Below, piece after piece: positions 44,001-51,632 of a stretch of 64,000 nucleotides of DNA. The number at the start of each line of letters is the position of its first letter. Within the stretch, counting starts at the first letter, position 1. The notes under the pieces are model-generated. The model saw nothing but the letters and a program-made list of their open reading frames with translations. It was not told the DNA's origin and made no database searches. The position numbers and the translations under genes were made by a program. Origin of the DNA: Saccharicrinis fermentans DSM 9555 = JCM 21142 (GTDB taxonomy: Bacteria > Bacteroidota > Bacteroidia > Bacteroidales > Marinilabiliaceae); the NCBI RefSeq assembly GCF_000517085.1, contig NZ_KI912107.1:2287777-2351776 (forward strand). Reading direction: 5' to 3'.

Positions 44001-45190
44001 TCAGCGAGCTTAAAGCAACCTTCCAAAGACAGGCCATAGAAAAGGGACTCGACTTTTATGTGGAGATAGATAAGAACGTTTGCTCCACCATCAGCTCAGA
44101 CGAAATACGCATTAAACAAATTCTTTTTAACCTCTTATCAAACGCCATCAAATTTACGGAGCAAGGACATATTTCTGTAAAAGTTAAATCTGACATCATC
44201 ATCGATGGTAAAGATCAATCCGAAGGACTATCCAATATCCAATTTATTGTTGAAGATACCGGCATTGGAGTAAAGGAAGAAATGCAAAAAAAGATTTTTG
44301 AATCATTTATACAACAGGACGGACAGGACTCAAAAAAATATGGAGGTACCGGCTTAGGACTGACCATCAGTAAAAAACTAGCCCATATGTTAGGTGGAGA
44401 CATCTCCTTAAAGTCAATCAGTAATCAGGGCAGTACATTTACACTATCCTTGAAGGAAATCAAATGTCCCCTTTCCTCTAAAGACGATCATGACAGAACC
44501 GAGACCAATAGTGAAATAGTATTTGAATCCAAACGAATTCTTGTGGTGGATGACATCAGCACAAATCGTGAATACATGAAAAGTGCACTGGAAGAACTAG
44601 GCTTAGTGGTTTCTTTGGCTACTGATGGCATGAAGGCCTATCAATCTCTGGAGAATGAAAAAACAGACCTGATCATATGCGATTTAAAAATGCCAGTACT
44701 GGATGGCTACGGTTTTATTAAGAAACTTAAGAGCAGTAAGCATCAGCATATTCCTTGCATAGTAGCTACCGCTTCAGCACTGCAAGAAGAACTGGAAGAA
44801 ATAAGACGTAATGACTTTGACGGAGTTCTTTTTAAGCCCATCCAATTGGATGAACTTATTGGTGAACTCATGAAACACCTTACTTATAATATTCAACAAA
44901 AGACCGCACGTATACACACTGAACCACTGGAAGCACTAAGTAAACAGGAGCTTCAGCTAATAAATCAGGAGCTGAATACCCTTATACTGCCTTTGTATGA
45001 GGAAATAAAAAACAGACAGTCCTTTGATAAACTAAAAAAGTTTGCCGATGCGCTCAGCGATGCGGGCACAACATACAGTATTAAGACTTTAAGTCTATAT
45101 GCCAAAGAATTCCGTGAATCTATCGATAGCTTTAATATAGAAAACATCTTAAAGCTGATCAATACTTTTGGTAGCTGGGTAAAAGATTAA
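41012..45190 (+). CDS. Hybrid sensor histidine kinase with four PAS domains
   Basis: 1392 residues: TM1 (about 12-32), a periplasmic sensor region of Cache type (about 33-320), TM2 (about 324-345), a coiled coil, PAS1 (about 385-500), PAS2 (about 510-625), a coiled coil, PAS3 (about 665-775) and PAS4 (about 790-905). HisKA follows with H927 in MSHEIRTPMNAVIG, then an ATPase domain (NLLSNAIKFTEQG, GGTGLGLTISKKL) and a receiver with D1224 in IICDLKMPVLDGYG. The last 85 residues are helical without a clear HPt His. It has no DNA-binding domain, unlike the hybrid two-component regulators of polysaccharide loci, so it should feed a separate phosphorelay. Convergent with the kinase pair at 45267-50598. 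Confidence 0.9.
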   Translation: MRSLKNLNFVRFLIVYIPLLLICYLGVSHYYNTILNNETKIALHSELDELSIKKIIINDFYTRLVEDINLLTWQHSNTISSSPVNSIKKQANFFKRFSSILKSYDQVRLLDTLGNEIIRIDLDTQDRNLFIEQNNLQNKGERYYFQSAKKLSPNEIYFSRIDLNFENGQIETPYKPVIRVAKKTYDSKGNCTGIIITNHFITHLSNKLLTYDENIDSSFEMINKQGYWLMANNPDLTFGHIKPQSDSISLPIKRSKLWSEIQGKSKGFYQSKEYSYAFIRFAPPQKLDSKLIFEIDEEFILISKVKNSDIRVNAPYYNQMKWISFILLAILFASLIIGIQFSRTKLVKKNKILKESQAELTFLKEKLENNLELKLNELAITEQKFYSLFNNAGIGVALVNLKGKPEFSNGTFCNILGYSAEELSVKTFQEFTYSEDIEKDTRLFNKLIKKQITGYNIEKRYVRKDGKVIWVDLHVSLLLNNDSEIENIIATVSEITDKKHYQEKLFDNAQVLNQIFEAVLAMDHEGIITYWNKGAVKLFGHSSEEILGCHIDVLCPKNNHSNPQTGLLKDFFTSNKKQTEIQLTKKDGTIFTAQLSLSNRYDSHGNNIGSIGSILDISIQKEHEQKILQINNQLEQKVEKRTQELKKSYLQIKENEYRLNAAFNGGEYGWWDQQTLEQKMITHPSRFIFIGYKEEEINDTITWWREQIHPDDIEKTDHLYKEMYSGKTDSYKQELRLKHKKGHYIWVYDQGTVIARDEKGFPKRIIGTTQNIDQRKKAELDRLKLSKAVEQSQVVVEITDKHGIIEYVNPAFENLTGYSPEEVIGKNPKILNAKISPKKIYKDLWQTILKGETWEGELCNQTKDGRVFWETAIISPIKNENGKIINFIAVKEDITEKREFVEKLKLAKTEAEEANNAKSEFLANMSHEIRTPMNAVIGFTDILYRQIKSPTQRQYLNSIKVSGKNLLSIINDILDLSKIESGKMKIESSIVDLSQLLSELKATFQRQAIEKGLDFYVEIDKNVCSTISSDEIRIKQILFNLLSNAIKFTEQGHISVKVKSDIIIDGKDQSEGLSNIQFIVEDTGIGVKEEMQKKIFESFIQQDGQDSKKYGGTGLGLTISKKLAHMLGGDISLKSISNQGSTFTLSLKEIKCPLSSKDDHDRTETNSEIVFESKRILVVDDISTNREYMKSALEELGLVVSLATDGMKAYQSLENEKTDLIICDLKMPVLDGYGFIKKLKSSKHQHIPCIVATASALQEELEEIRRNDFDGVLFKPIQLDELIGELMKHLTYNIQQKTARIHTEPLEALSKQELQLINQELNTLILPLYEEIKNRQSFDKLKKFADALSDAGTTYSIKTLSLYAKEFRESIDSFNIENILKLINTFGSWVKD

Positions 45191-45266
45191 TATAAGACTG
45201 CTACAAGCAGAATTAATATCTTTAAATCTATTGGTACAAATAGAGGTTTCCAATATGACTCTTCCA

Positions 45267-46448
45267 TCACAACTTATTGGGAAAAGTTAATAATAAACTT
45301 GCACCTACTGTATCATTATTGGAAGCAGTAACCTGTCCTTGATGTGCATCCATGATAATTTTTACCAAAGCCAGGTCCAGGCCTTTATTCTCTTCAGCAT
45401 ATTTATTATCTGACACAAAAAGATCAAATAAATTACTGAAAGATTGCGGATTAAAACCCTTTCCCTTATCTACAACGCGAATATAAGTGTATTCCTCATC
45501 ACTAGTAATATCTATTTTTACGGTATCATTATTTCGAGAATAGCGAATGGCATTATCCAGGATACTCTCCAGACAAAACTCAATTAATTCCGGATCTCCT
45601 TTGACTACATTCGTATTACTTTCAATACAAAATGTAATATTTTTGGCTTGTATCAAATTTGCCAATGCATCTTTGCTTGATTGTAATATAGCACTTATGG
45701 CAACATCACTCTTATCCAAGGGTACTTTTCTGGTTCGCAGCCGGGTAATTTTCAGACTCACTTTTGAAAAACTATTGAGTCTGTTAGCAGAAAGTTCCAG
45801 ATGTTCAAACATCTCTTGAAGATGAGCGTCTTCTATTTCGTGCTTCAATATATCTATAAACCCGAGAATACCATTTAAAGGAGTGTTAATCTGATGACTG
45901 ATAATGGCCAAAAACTCCGATTTAGATTGATCAAGCTGCTCCAGCTCAAGATATGCTTTTTTCAATTTTCCATGGGCTTGTTTTACCTCTAAGGTTCGTT
46001 CCTGTACTTTAGCCTCCAACCATTGATTCACTCTTTTCAGCTGATCCTTGCTTCGTTTTAGTTCAATATGGGTTTTCACCCTCGAAATAACCTCCTCATA
46101 ATTAAAAGGTTTACTCACATAATCCTGACCTCCGGCATTAAAGCCAGCCACCAAATCCTCCGTATGATTCAATGCGGTCAAAAATATAACCGGTATATCT
46201 TTCAACATATCATCCTTGCGCATGGCCTTACAAGTATCCAGGCCATTCATCACAGGCATATTAATATCCAGAAGCACCAAGTCGAACCCCTGAATTTCTC
46301 TTAAAATATCCAATGCCTGCTTACCATTATATGCAAATCCCACAGAGTATCCGGCATCGCGCAATAGATTTCCAATCACTTGTATATTCTTGGGATTATC
46401 ATCAACAGCCAATATTTTTATCTTATTACTTTTCAAGTCAGCCTCCAT
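45267..46448 (-). CDS. Receiver-histidine kinase protein (REC-HisKA-HATPase)
   Basis: 393 residues, cytoplasmic. The N-terminal receiver (KIKILAVDDNPKNIQVIGNL, phospho-acceptor in LVLLDINMPVMNGLDTCKAM) is joined by a coiled coil to HisKA. The H-box reads ISHQINTPLNGILG instead of the usual SHELRTPL. The ATPase domain has LESILDNAIRYSRNND and DKGKGFNPQSFSNLF but a shortened G-region. The ATG is one nucleotide after the stop of the hybrid kinase upstream, so the two are translationally coupled and probably form one relay, with this protein receiving phosphate from the larger kinase. Output partner not seen. Confidence 0.87.
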   Translation of the reverse strand: MEADLKSNKIKILAVDDNPKNIQVIGNLLRDAGYSVGFAYNGKQALDILREIQGFDLVLLDINMPVMNGLDTCKAMRKDDMLKDIPVIFLTALNHTEDLVAGFNAGGQDYVSKPFNYEEVISRVKTHIELKRSKDQLKRVNQWLEAKVQERTLEVKQAHGKLKKAYLELEQLDQSKSEFLAIISHQINTPLNGILGFIDILKHEIEDAHLQEMFEHLELSANRLNSFSKVSLKITRLRTRKVPLDKSDVAISAILQSSKDALANLIQAKNITFCIESNTNVVKGDPELIEFCLESILDNAIRYSRNNDTVKIDITSDEEYTYIRVVDKGKGFNPQSFSNLFDLFVSDNKYAEENKGLDLALVKIIMDAHQGQVTASNNDTVGASLLLTFPNKL

Positions 46449-46449
46449 A

Positions 46450-49400
46450 TCAGCCTTTGTTTAAGCTATGCTCTTTTAATTGTTCTACCATAAATACAAA
46501 ACGCTCCATCAATGGAATAAGCTTATCTATTTCAAAATTATCAGAGAAACGACAAATATCAGCTGCGTAACTTACAAGATATTGATTTTCATACTCTCCC
46601 GCAACATTTTTTAACTCTTTCCCAAAATCAGCTATCTTATCAATAATTTGGTGCTTAATGGCTATGCTATGCATCGGAATAAATTTTGCTTCCAACATCT
46701 CAACAAGCTCAGGAAGTTTTGAAGCTTGCGTTTCTGAATACAATAATGCAGACTGGGCTGTATCCTCCTCTTCTTGGCTTGAAGATTTATACGGCAAATA
46801 CTTTTTCAATTTTTCAAACAGGTCAGATACATCCAGGGGTTTCAAAAGATACTCGCTAAAAATTTTCTTAGAACGACTTCCATATAAAATCTTATCGGAA
46901 GAAGCCGATATGGCAATTACCGGAATATTCTGCGTATTTAGATCATCCTTTAACAATTCTGCAGCTTCATAGCCATCCATCACGGGCATTCTTAAGTCCA
47001 TCAAAATGATATCCGGTAGAATTTCCCGGGCCACTGATAAAGCCTGTTTTCCGTCCTCTGCCTCATAAATACTTAGTTGTGAGTACTCCAGCAATGCTTT
47101 TACCAGATTTCTATTTTCTGCATTATCATCAACCAACAGTACATTGGCTTTTTCAAAATCAATATCTAAATCATCGTAACTTTCTTCCACATCATCAAAT
47201 GCCTCATGTGAAACGATTACATTGGGAATCAGAACAGTAAAACAACTACCCTCTCCCGGCTCACTTGTAACCTCTATATGTCCACCCATTTTAACAATCA
47301 GTTTTTGGGTGATAGACAAGCCTAGCCCCGTTCCTCCATATTTTGAACTTTGTCCTTTTTGCTGGGTAAAAGGATCAAAAACAGCTTCTAACTGATCCTT
47401 TGAAATACCAATTCCGGTATCTTCCACACGCAAGCACAAGTCTATCTTATTGGTCTGATCATAATTCCAACGCGCATCCAAGGTGACAATAATCTTTCCT
47501 TTTTCGGTAAATTTAAGGGCATTACCTATCAAATTAAAAAGTATTTGACGCACCCTTACCTCATCGAGCATTAACATATGGGGAATCATACTTTCATATT
47601 CGACCGCAAAAAACAGTGCTTTCTCCTCTGCTTTTTGGATAAACATATTTTCAATTTCCGACAATAAGGATGGTAGGTTTACCGGAGAAGGTTGAATTTC
47701 GAATTTACCGGCCTCTATTTTTGACAAATCCAGAATATCATTAATAATTTTCAACAAAGTCTTTCCACTATTTCGAATAGACTCCACTTGAGAACGTTGT
47801 TTATCGTTATCAATAGATCTAACAAGCAACTCCGAAAAACCGATAACAGCATTCATAGGCGTACGTATTTCATGACTCATATTGGCCATAAACTCACTTT
47901 TAGCTCGGTTGGCCATATCTGCTTGCTCCTTGGCACTGATCAAAGCCTCTTCTGCTATTTTTTTGGTAGTGATATCAAAACGAATTGCAATATACTGATA
48001 AGGTTTCCCATTCTCATCCAGAAAAGGTACAATGGTTGAATCAACCCAATAAATACTATCATCTTTAGCCCTGTTTTTAATTTCTCCCCTCCATACTTTT
48101 CCTGAAGAAATAGTAGACCATAAGTCAATGAAAAAATCATTGGAATGATATTTTGAATTTACTACTCGGTGTGTATTACCAATCAGTTCCCCCAAATTAT
48201 ATTTGGATATCCTGCAAAAAGTTTCATTGGCATAATTAATAACTCCCCTGTTATCAGTAGTGGCCACAATGCTCGATTCATCAAGTGCAAATTTGTAATC
48301 CGTAATTTCTTTGATACTTTCTTTTAATTTTTGCTCAGAAACAGTTAGTTCACGGGTTCGTTCAGCTACCTTTTCTTCCAATTCTTCGTGTTGTTTCTTA
48401 ATTATTTGCTCGGCACGTTTTTGCTCAGTAATATCCATATTTACACCCAAAAGTCGTGATGGATTACCATCTTCATCATAACTAACAAAACCGTATCCCT
48501 TAAGGTAATGAACTGATTTATCGGGCCATACTATCTTAAACTCGGTGTTATAATTCTTTTCACCACGTAATACCGATTGTATCTCAAAGTTTAATCTCTT
48601 TCTTTCTTCCTTTGAAATAGCATTTTGCCATATGGCATCAGGCGATAGCGAATCATCGGGAGAACATCCAAAAAGCCGGTACATAGTCTTATCCCAGATG
48701 GATGTCTTTCCTTCCAGATTTCTGTCCCAAATACCAATACTAGCTGCGCTTGTTGCCAGCTGCAACCTATTTGTCACATCTTTAAATTCCTTATCAGCCA
48801 GTTTCTTCTCTGTAATATCTTCGACGGTTCCTTCAAAACAAGAGCTCAATCCATTTGTTCCTTCCACTGCACGAGCACTCTCACGAATATGAATCTCTTT
48901 TCCATTTTTTGTAAGCCAACATCCTTCCAGTCCCTTCACAAAACCTTCTTTAGATATCATTTCAATAAAATCATCACGCGTAACAGCCGAGTTATGGCTA
49001 TAGCTATTTACTGATACCCCTCTTTGCTGCAATTCCTCTAACGAATCATACTCCATCATCTCTAACAGAGCGGGGTTTGCATCTAAAATCGCCCCTTCCT
49101 CCGTGGTTTTATAAATACCAAGTGGTGAGTTATTAAACAGGCCTTGATACTTCTCATGGCTTTCTTCCAAGCTTTTCTCTATCTGCTTTTTCTCCGTAAT
49201 ATCACGCATTGTTCCTACCATACGCACAGGAACCTGATGATCGTCCAGTTCCAACTTCCCAAGGCCGTGCACCCACCTAAGTTGCTGATCGCTCCTTCTT
49301 AATATTCTATATTCCTTATTAAAAAGACCCTTATCCGAAATAAATTGATTAAAATAATCTATCATCCACTCTCTATCGTCCGGATGAAGAATATTCACCC

Positions 49401-50598
49401 ATTCGTCGAACTGATGTACTTTCTGAAAATCGATTCCAAAGATATCATCCAAAATATCAGAACTGGTCCATAATCCTTCTGTAATGTTTAAAGAATACCG
49501 TCCCAACCTAGCAATCTCTTGAGACTCATTTAATTGCCGTTCTTGTTCTCTTAACTCAACCGTCAGCTGCTCGGCCATCTGCAAAGCCCTACGTTTTGTT
49601 TCCACAAAAGAACGAGTAAGCAACATCATTAAAATACTGATAATCAATCCACCAATAGCTGCCAATAAAGCCCCTTTATAAACAGTCAACAAAGAACCTC
49701 TTTCCTGTCTAAAGACTAAAATCCATTCTCGACCATTAAAATCAATCCTACTCTGTCCCCCAAACTGCAGTCCCTCACCAATATTCTTTTCCTCATGAGA
49801 TACAAATAACAGTGAATTTTCCGCATTAACCGCTCCATCGTAGATGCTTAGTTGCAATGCACTCTCACCTTTTTTTAAATCCCAATCATTTAATATTCCC
49901 CAAATCAGATCCTTCATTCGGTAAGGACTAAAAACCCACCCCACAATAGACTTTTGTCTTTCTTCAACCGTTTCAATAGATTTTCCTTTTTGGTAAACAG
50001 GAACATACATCAAACATCCGGCTTGCAAATCGGTTTCTGTTTCTTGTACTAATTTTACTTTTCCAGAGAGAACAGGCTCATCCAAATCACGTGCCTTTTG
50101 CATAGCTTCTCTCCGCACCGGATCGGTGAACATATCATATCCAAACGAACGAATGTTTCGTTGAGTAAAGGGCTCTACCATCACGGTAGAAGTATAAACA
50201 TCCCGTTTATAATTAGGCCAAACAGAATAATCAGGGAAGCCCATCTCTCGTATTAGCTGAGTATGGGCATTAAGATCTTTATATGGGATAATCAAAGAAA
50301 AACCAGTACCCAGAATACCGGGTAACTCTTGTTCTATTCTGGATTTTTGAACAAACTTATACCAATCATTCCGATCTACGGCATCCGAAGCATCCAGAAA
50401 TGCTGCTCCACACCTAAGTAACTGCGCATTGGCATGGAGACGTAAATCAATTCGGTTTGTAATTTCTTTACATTCAAAAAGAAACTGCGCTTCTTCTACC
50501 CTATCTCTTTCCTGCTTAAATAAAAACACCACCACACAGGTGATTCCTATTCCAACTGCTAAAGAAAGCCAACCCCTCCAATAAGTACCTAATTTCAT
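46450..50598 (-). CDS. Hybrid sensor histidine kinase with CHASE domain and four PAS domains
   Basis: About 1382 residues. I start at ATG 50598 (MKLGTYWRGWLS), which has AAAGGGGGAAAT just upstream. TM1 (about 6-24), an extracellular CHASE domain (about 40-260, ILGTGFSLIIPYKDLNAHTQ), TM2 (about 300-320), four PAS/PAC units (about 355-470, 480-600, 612-735, 775-890), HisKA with H909 in MSHEIRTPMNAVIG, an ATPase domain (GGTGLGLSITQKL), a receiver (VLLVDDNAENRNLVKALLEY, MDLRMPVMDGYEAA) and a helical tail. CHASE domains sense small ligands outside the cell. It is the first gene of a two-gene unit with the 45267-46448 kinase. Confidence 0.9.
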   Translation of the reverse strand: MKLGTYWRGWLSLAVGIGITCVVVFLFKQERDRVEEAQFLFECKEITNRIDLRLHANAQLLRCGAAFLDASDAVDRNDWYKFVQKSRIEQELPGILGTGFSLIIPYKDLNAHTQLIREMGFPDYSVWPNYKRDVYTSTVMVEPFTQRNIRSFGYDMFTDPVRREAMQKARDLDEPVLSGKVKLVQETETDLQAGCLMYVPVYQKGKSIETVEERQKSIVGWVFSPYRMKDLIWGILNDWDLKKGESALQLSIYDGAVNAENSLLFVSHEEKNIGEGLQFGGQSRIDFNGREWILVFRQERGSLLTVYKGALLAAIGGLIISILMMLLTRSFVETKRRALQMAEQLTVELREQERQLNESQEIARLGRYSLNITEGLWTSSDILDDIFGIDFQKVHQFDEWVNILHPDDREWMIDYFNQFISDKGLFNKEYRILRRSDQQLRWVHGLGKLELDDHQVPVRMVGTMRDITEKKQIEKSLEESHEKYQGLFNNSPLGIYKTTEEGAILDANPALLEMMEYDSLEELQQRGVSVNSYSHNSAVTRDDFIEMISKEGFVKGLEGCWLTKNGKEIHIRESARAVEGTNGLSSCFEGTVEDITEKKLADKEFKDVTNRLQLATSAASIGIWDRNLEGKTSIWDKTMYRLFGCSPDDSLSPDAIWQNAISKEERKRLNFEIQSVLRGEKNYNTEFKIVWPDKSVHYLKGYGFVSYDEDGNPSRLLGVNMDITEQKRAEQIIKKQHEELEEKVAERTRELTVSEQKLKESIKEITDYKFALDESSIVATTDNRGVINYANETFCRISKYNLGELIGNTHRVVNSKYHSNDFFIDLWSTISSGKVWRGEIKNRAKDDSIYWVDSTIVPFLDENGKPYQYIAIRFDITTKKIAEEALISAKEQADMANRAKSEFMANMSHEIRTPMNAVIGFSELLVRSIDNDKQRSQVESIRNSGKTLLKIINDILDLSKIEAGKFEIQPSPVNLPSLLSEIENMFIQKAEEKALFFAVEYESMIPHMLMLDEVRVRQILFNLIGNALKFTEKGKIIVTLDARWNYDQTNKIDLCLRVEDTGIGISKDQLEAVFDPFTQQKGQSSKYGGTGLGLSITQKLIVKMGGHIEVTSEPGEGSCFTVLIPNVIVSHEAFDDVEESYDDLDIDFEKANVLLVDDNAENRNLVKALLEYSQLSIYEAEDGKQALSVAREILPDIILMDLRMPVMDGYEAAELLKDDLNTQNIPVIAISASSDKILYGSRSKKIFSEYLLKPLDVSDLFEKLKKYLPYKSSSQEEEDTAQSALLYSETQASKLPELVEMLEAKFIPMHSIAIKHQIIDKIADFGKELKNVAGEYENQYLVSYAADICRFSDNFEIDKLIPLMERFVFMVEQLKEHSLNKG

Positions 50599-50805
50599 AT
50601 TTCCCCCTTTCAAACAGTCTTTAAACGTTATAAATTTAATGTGTATCTGTTTTTTGTGAAGCGAAGAAATCTTATTAGATACTATGCTAACAGCTACAAA
50701 ACTATATTTTATTTAATCACTAATAACCAACATACTCCAACTGGGTACAATAAGATTCATTTATCCCATATCATTGAGATAATAAGTAAAAATACAACTA
50801 TTTAT

Positions 50806-51621
50806 TTAATGTAAATTATTTTTTAAGTATGCCATCATTTCACAATTAATATCCCATTGATCGGCTACTTCTTTTTGTGTAAACGGAAGTCGCTGCATAT
50901 ATGGATATGGCCCAAACTCGGGGCAGACATAAAACACCTCTTCTCCTCGTTCTCTGGCCAAATTTACAATATGCTGCCACCAAGCCACAAAACGATCCAA
51001 GTTTGTTTTCCACTCTGGAGCAAAAGGGTAATTAACCTGGGCACTTTGGTCAAATCCCACCCGGGCGTGAATATACCTGCAATGCGGATATATCTTTTCC
51101 AAAACATGCTCCTGATCATACAATAAACTTTCGGAAACATTACAAAAATGAGAAAAGTCGGCATTCAATTGTAGATCCGGATATTTTTCAAGATAGGGCA
51201 GTAATCCAAATGCATGATGTGTAAACCGGCCACGATGTGTTTCGTGCACAAGCGGTATCCCCGTTTCTTCGGTAAACTGCCTACAGCTTTCTATCAGACT
51301 GCTATTATCTTTGAACGAAAAAAAATCTTTGCCTGTATGAGTATTTATAAATAAAGGCTTTAACGAAGCTAAGAATCTTAAGCGCCTCAACATTCGTTCA
51401 CGATAGTCCTCCACACTTTCATCTTTCGGTGGTAACCATTGTTGCGCAATAAAAATAAGACCTGTATTATCCAGCGTTTCCTTCAATTCCTTTTCAAAAT
51501 CAGGGTTAGGAGTAACATTCATTTCTACACCATCATATCCGGCAGACATTACTTTGTTTATGAACATCTTGGGCATCAAGCTCTCACTTCCCCAAAAAGC
51601 ACAAATATATTTTATATCCAT
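50806..51621 (-). CDS. Sugar phosphate isomerase/epimerase-like TIM barrel
   Basis: 271 residues of the AP-endonuclease-2-like (xylose-isomerase-like) TIM barrel family. Metal-site residues are expected at E in VHETHRGRFTHH, D and H in LNADFSHFCNV, H in YIHARVGF, and E in VCPEFGPYPYM. Family members isomerise or epimerise sugars or their phosphates in the cytoplasm, but the substrate cannot be told. It begins 11 nt after the stop of the desaturase-Rieske-reductase fusion gene and is probably co-transcribed with it. A role in processing the demethylated or unusual sugar is plausible. Confidence 0.8.
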   Translation of the reverse strand: MDIKYICAFWGSESLMPKMFINKVMSAGYDGVEMNVTPNPDFEKELKETLDNTGLIFIAQQWLPPKDESVEDYRERMLRRLRFLASLKPLFINTHTGKDFFSFKDNSSLIESCRQFTEETGIPLVHETHRGRFTHHAFGLLPYLEKYPDLQLNADFSHFCNVSESLLYDQEHVLEKIYPHCRYIHARVGFDQSAQVNYPFAPEWKTNLDRFVAWWQHIVNLARERGEEVFYVCPEFGPYPYMQRLPFTQKEVADQWDINCEMMAYLKNNLH

Positions 51622-51632
51622 CTTAATATCAG

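Noticed and set aside
41012-45190. Hybrid two-component polysaccharide regulator (HTCS)
   Set aside because: There is no AraC-type DNA-binding domain after the receiver, so it is a hybrid kinase only.
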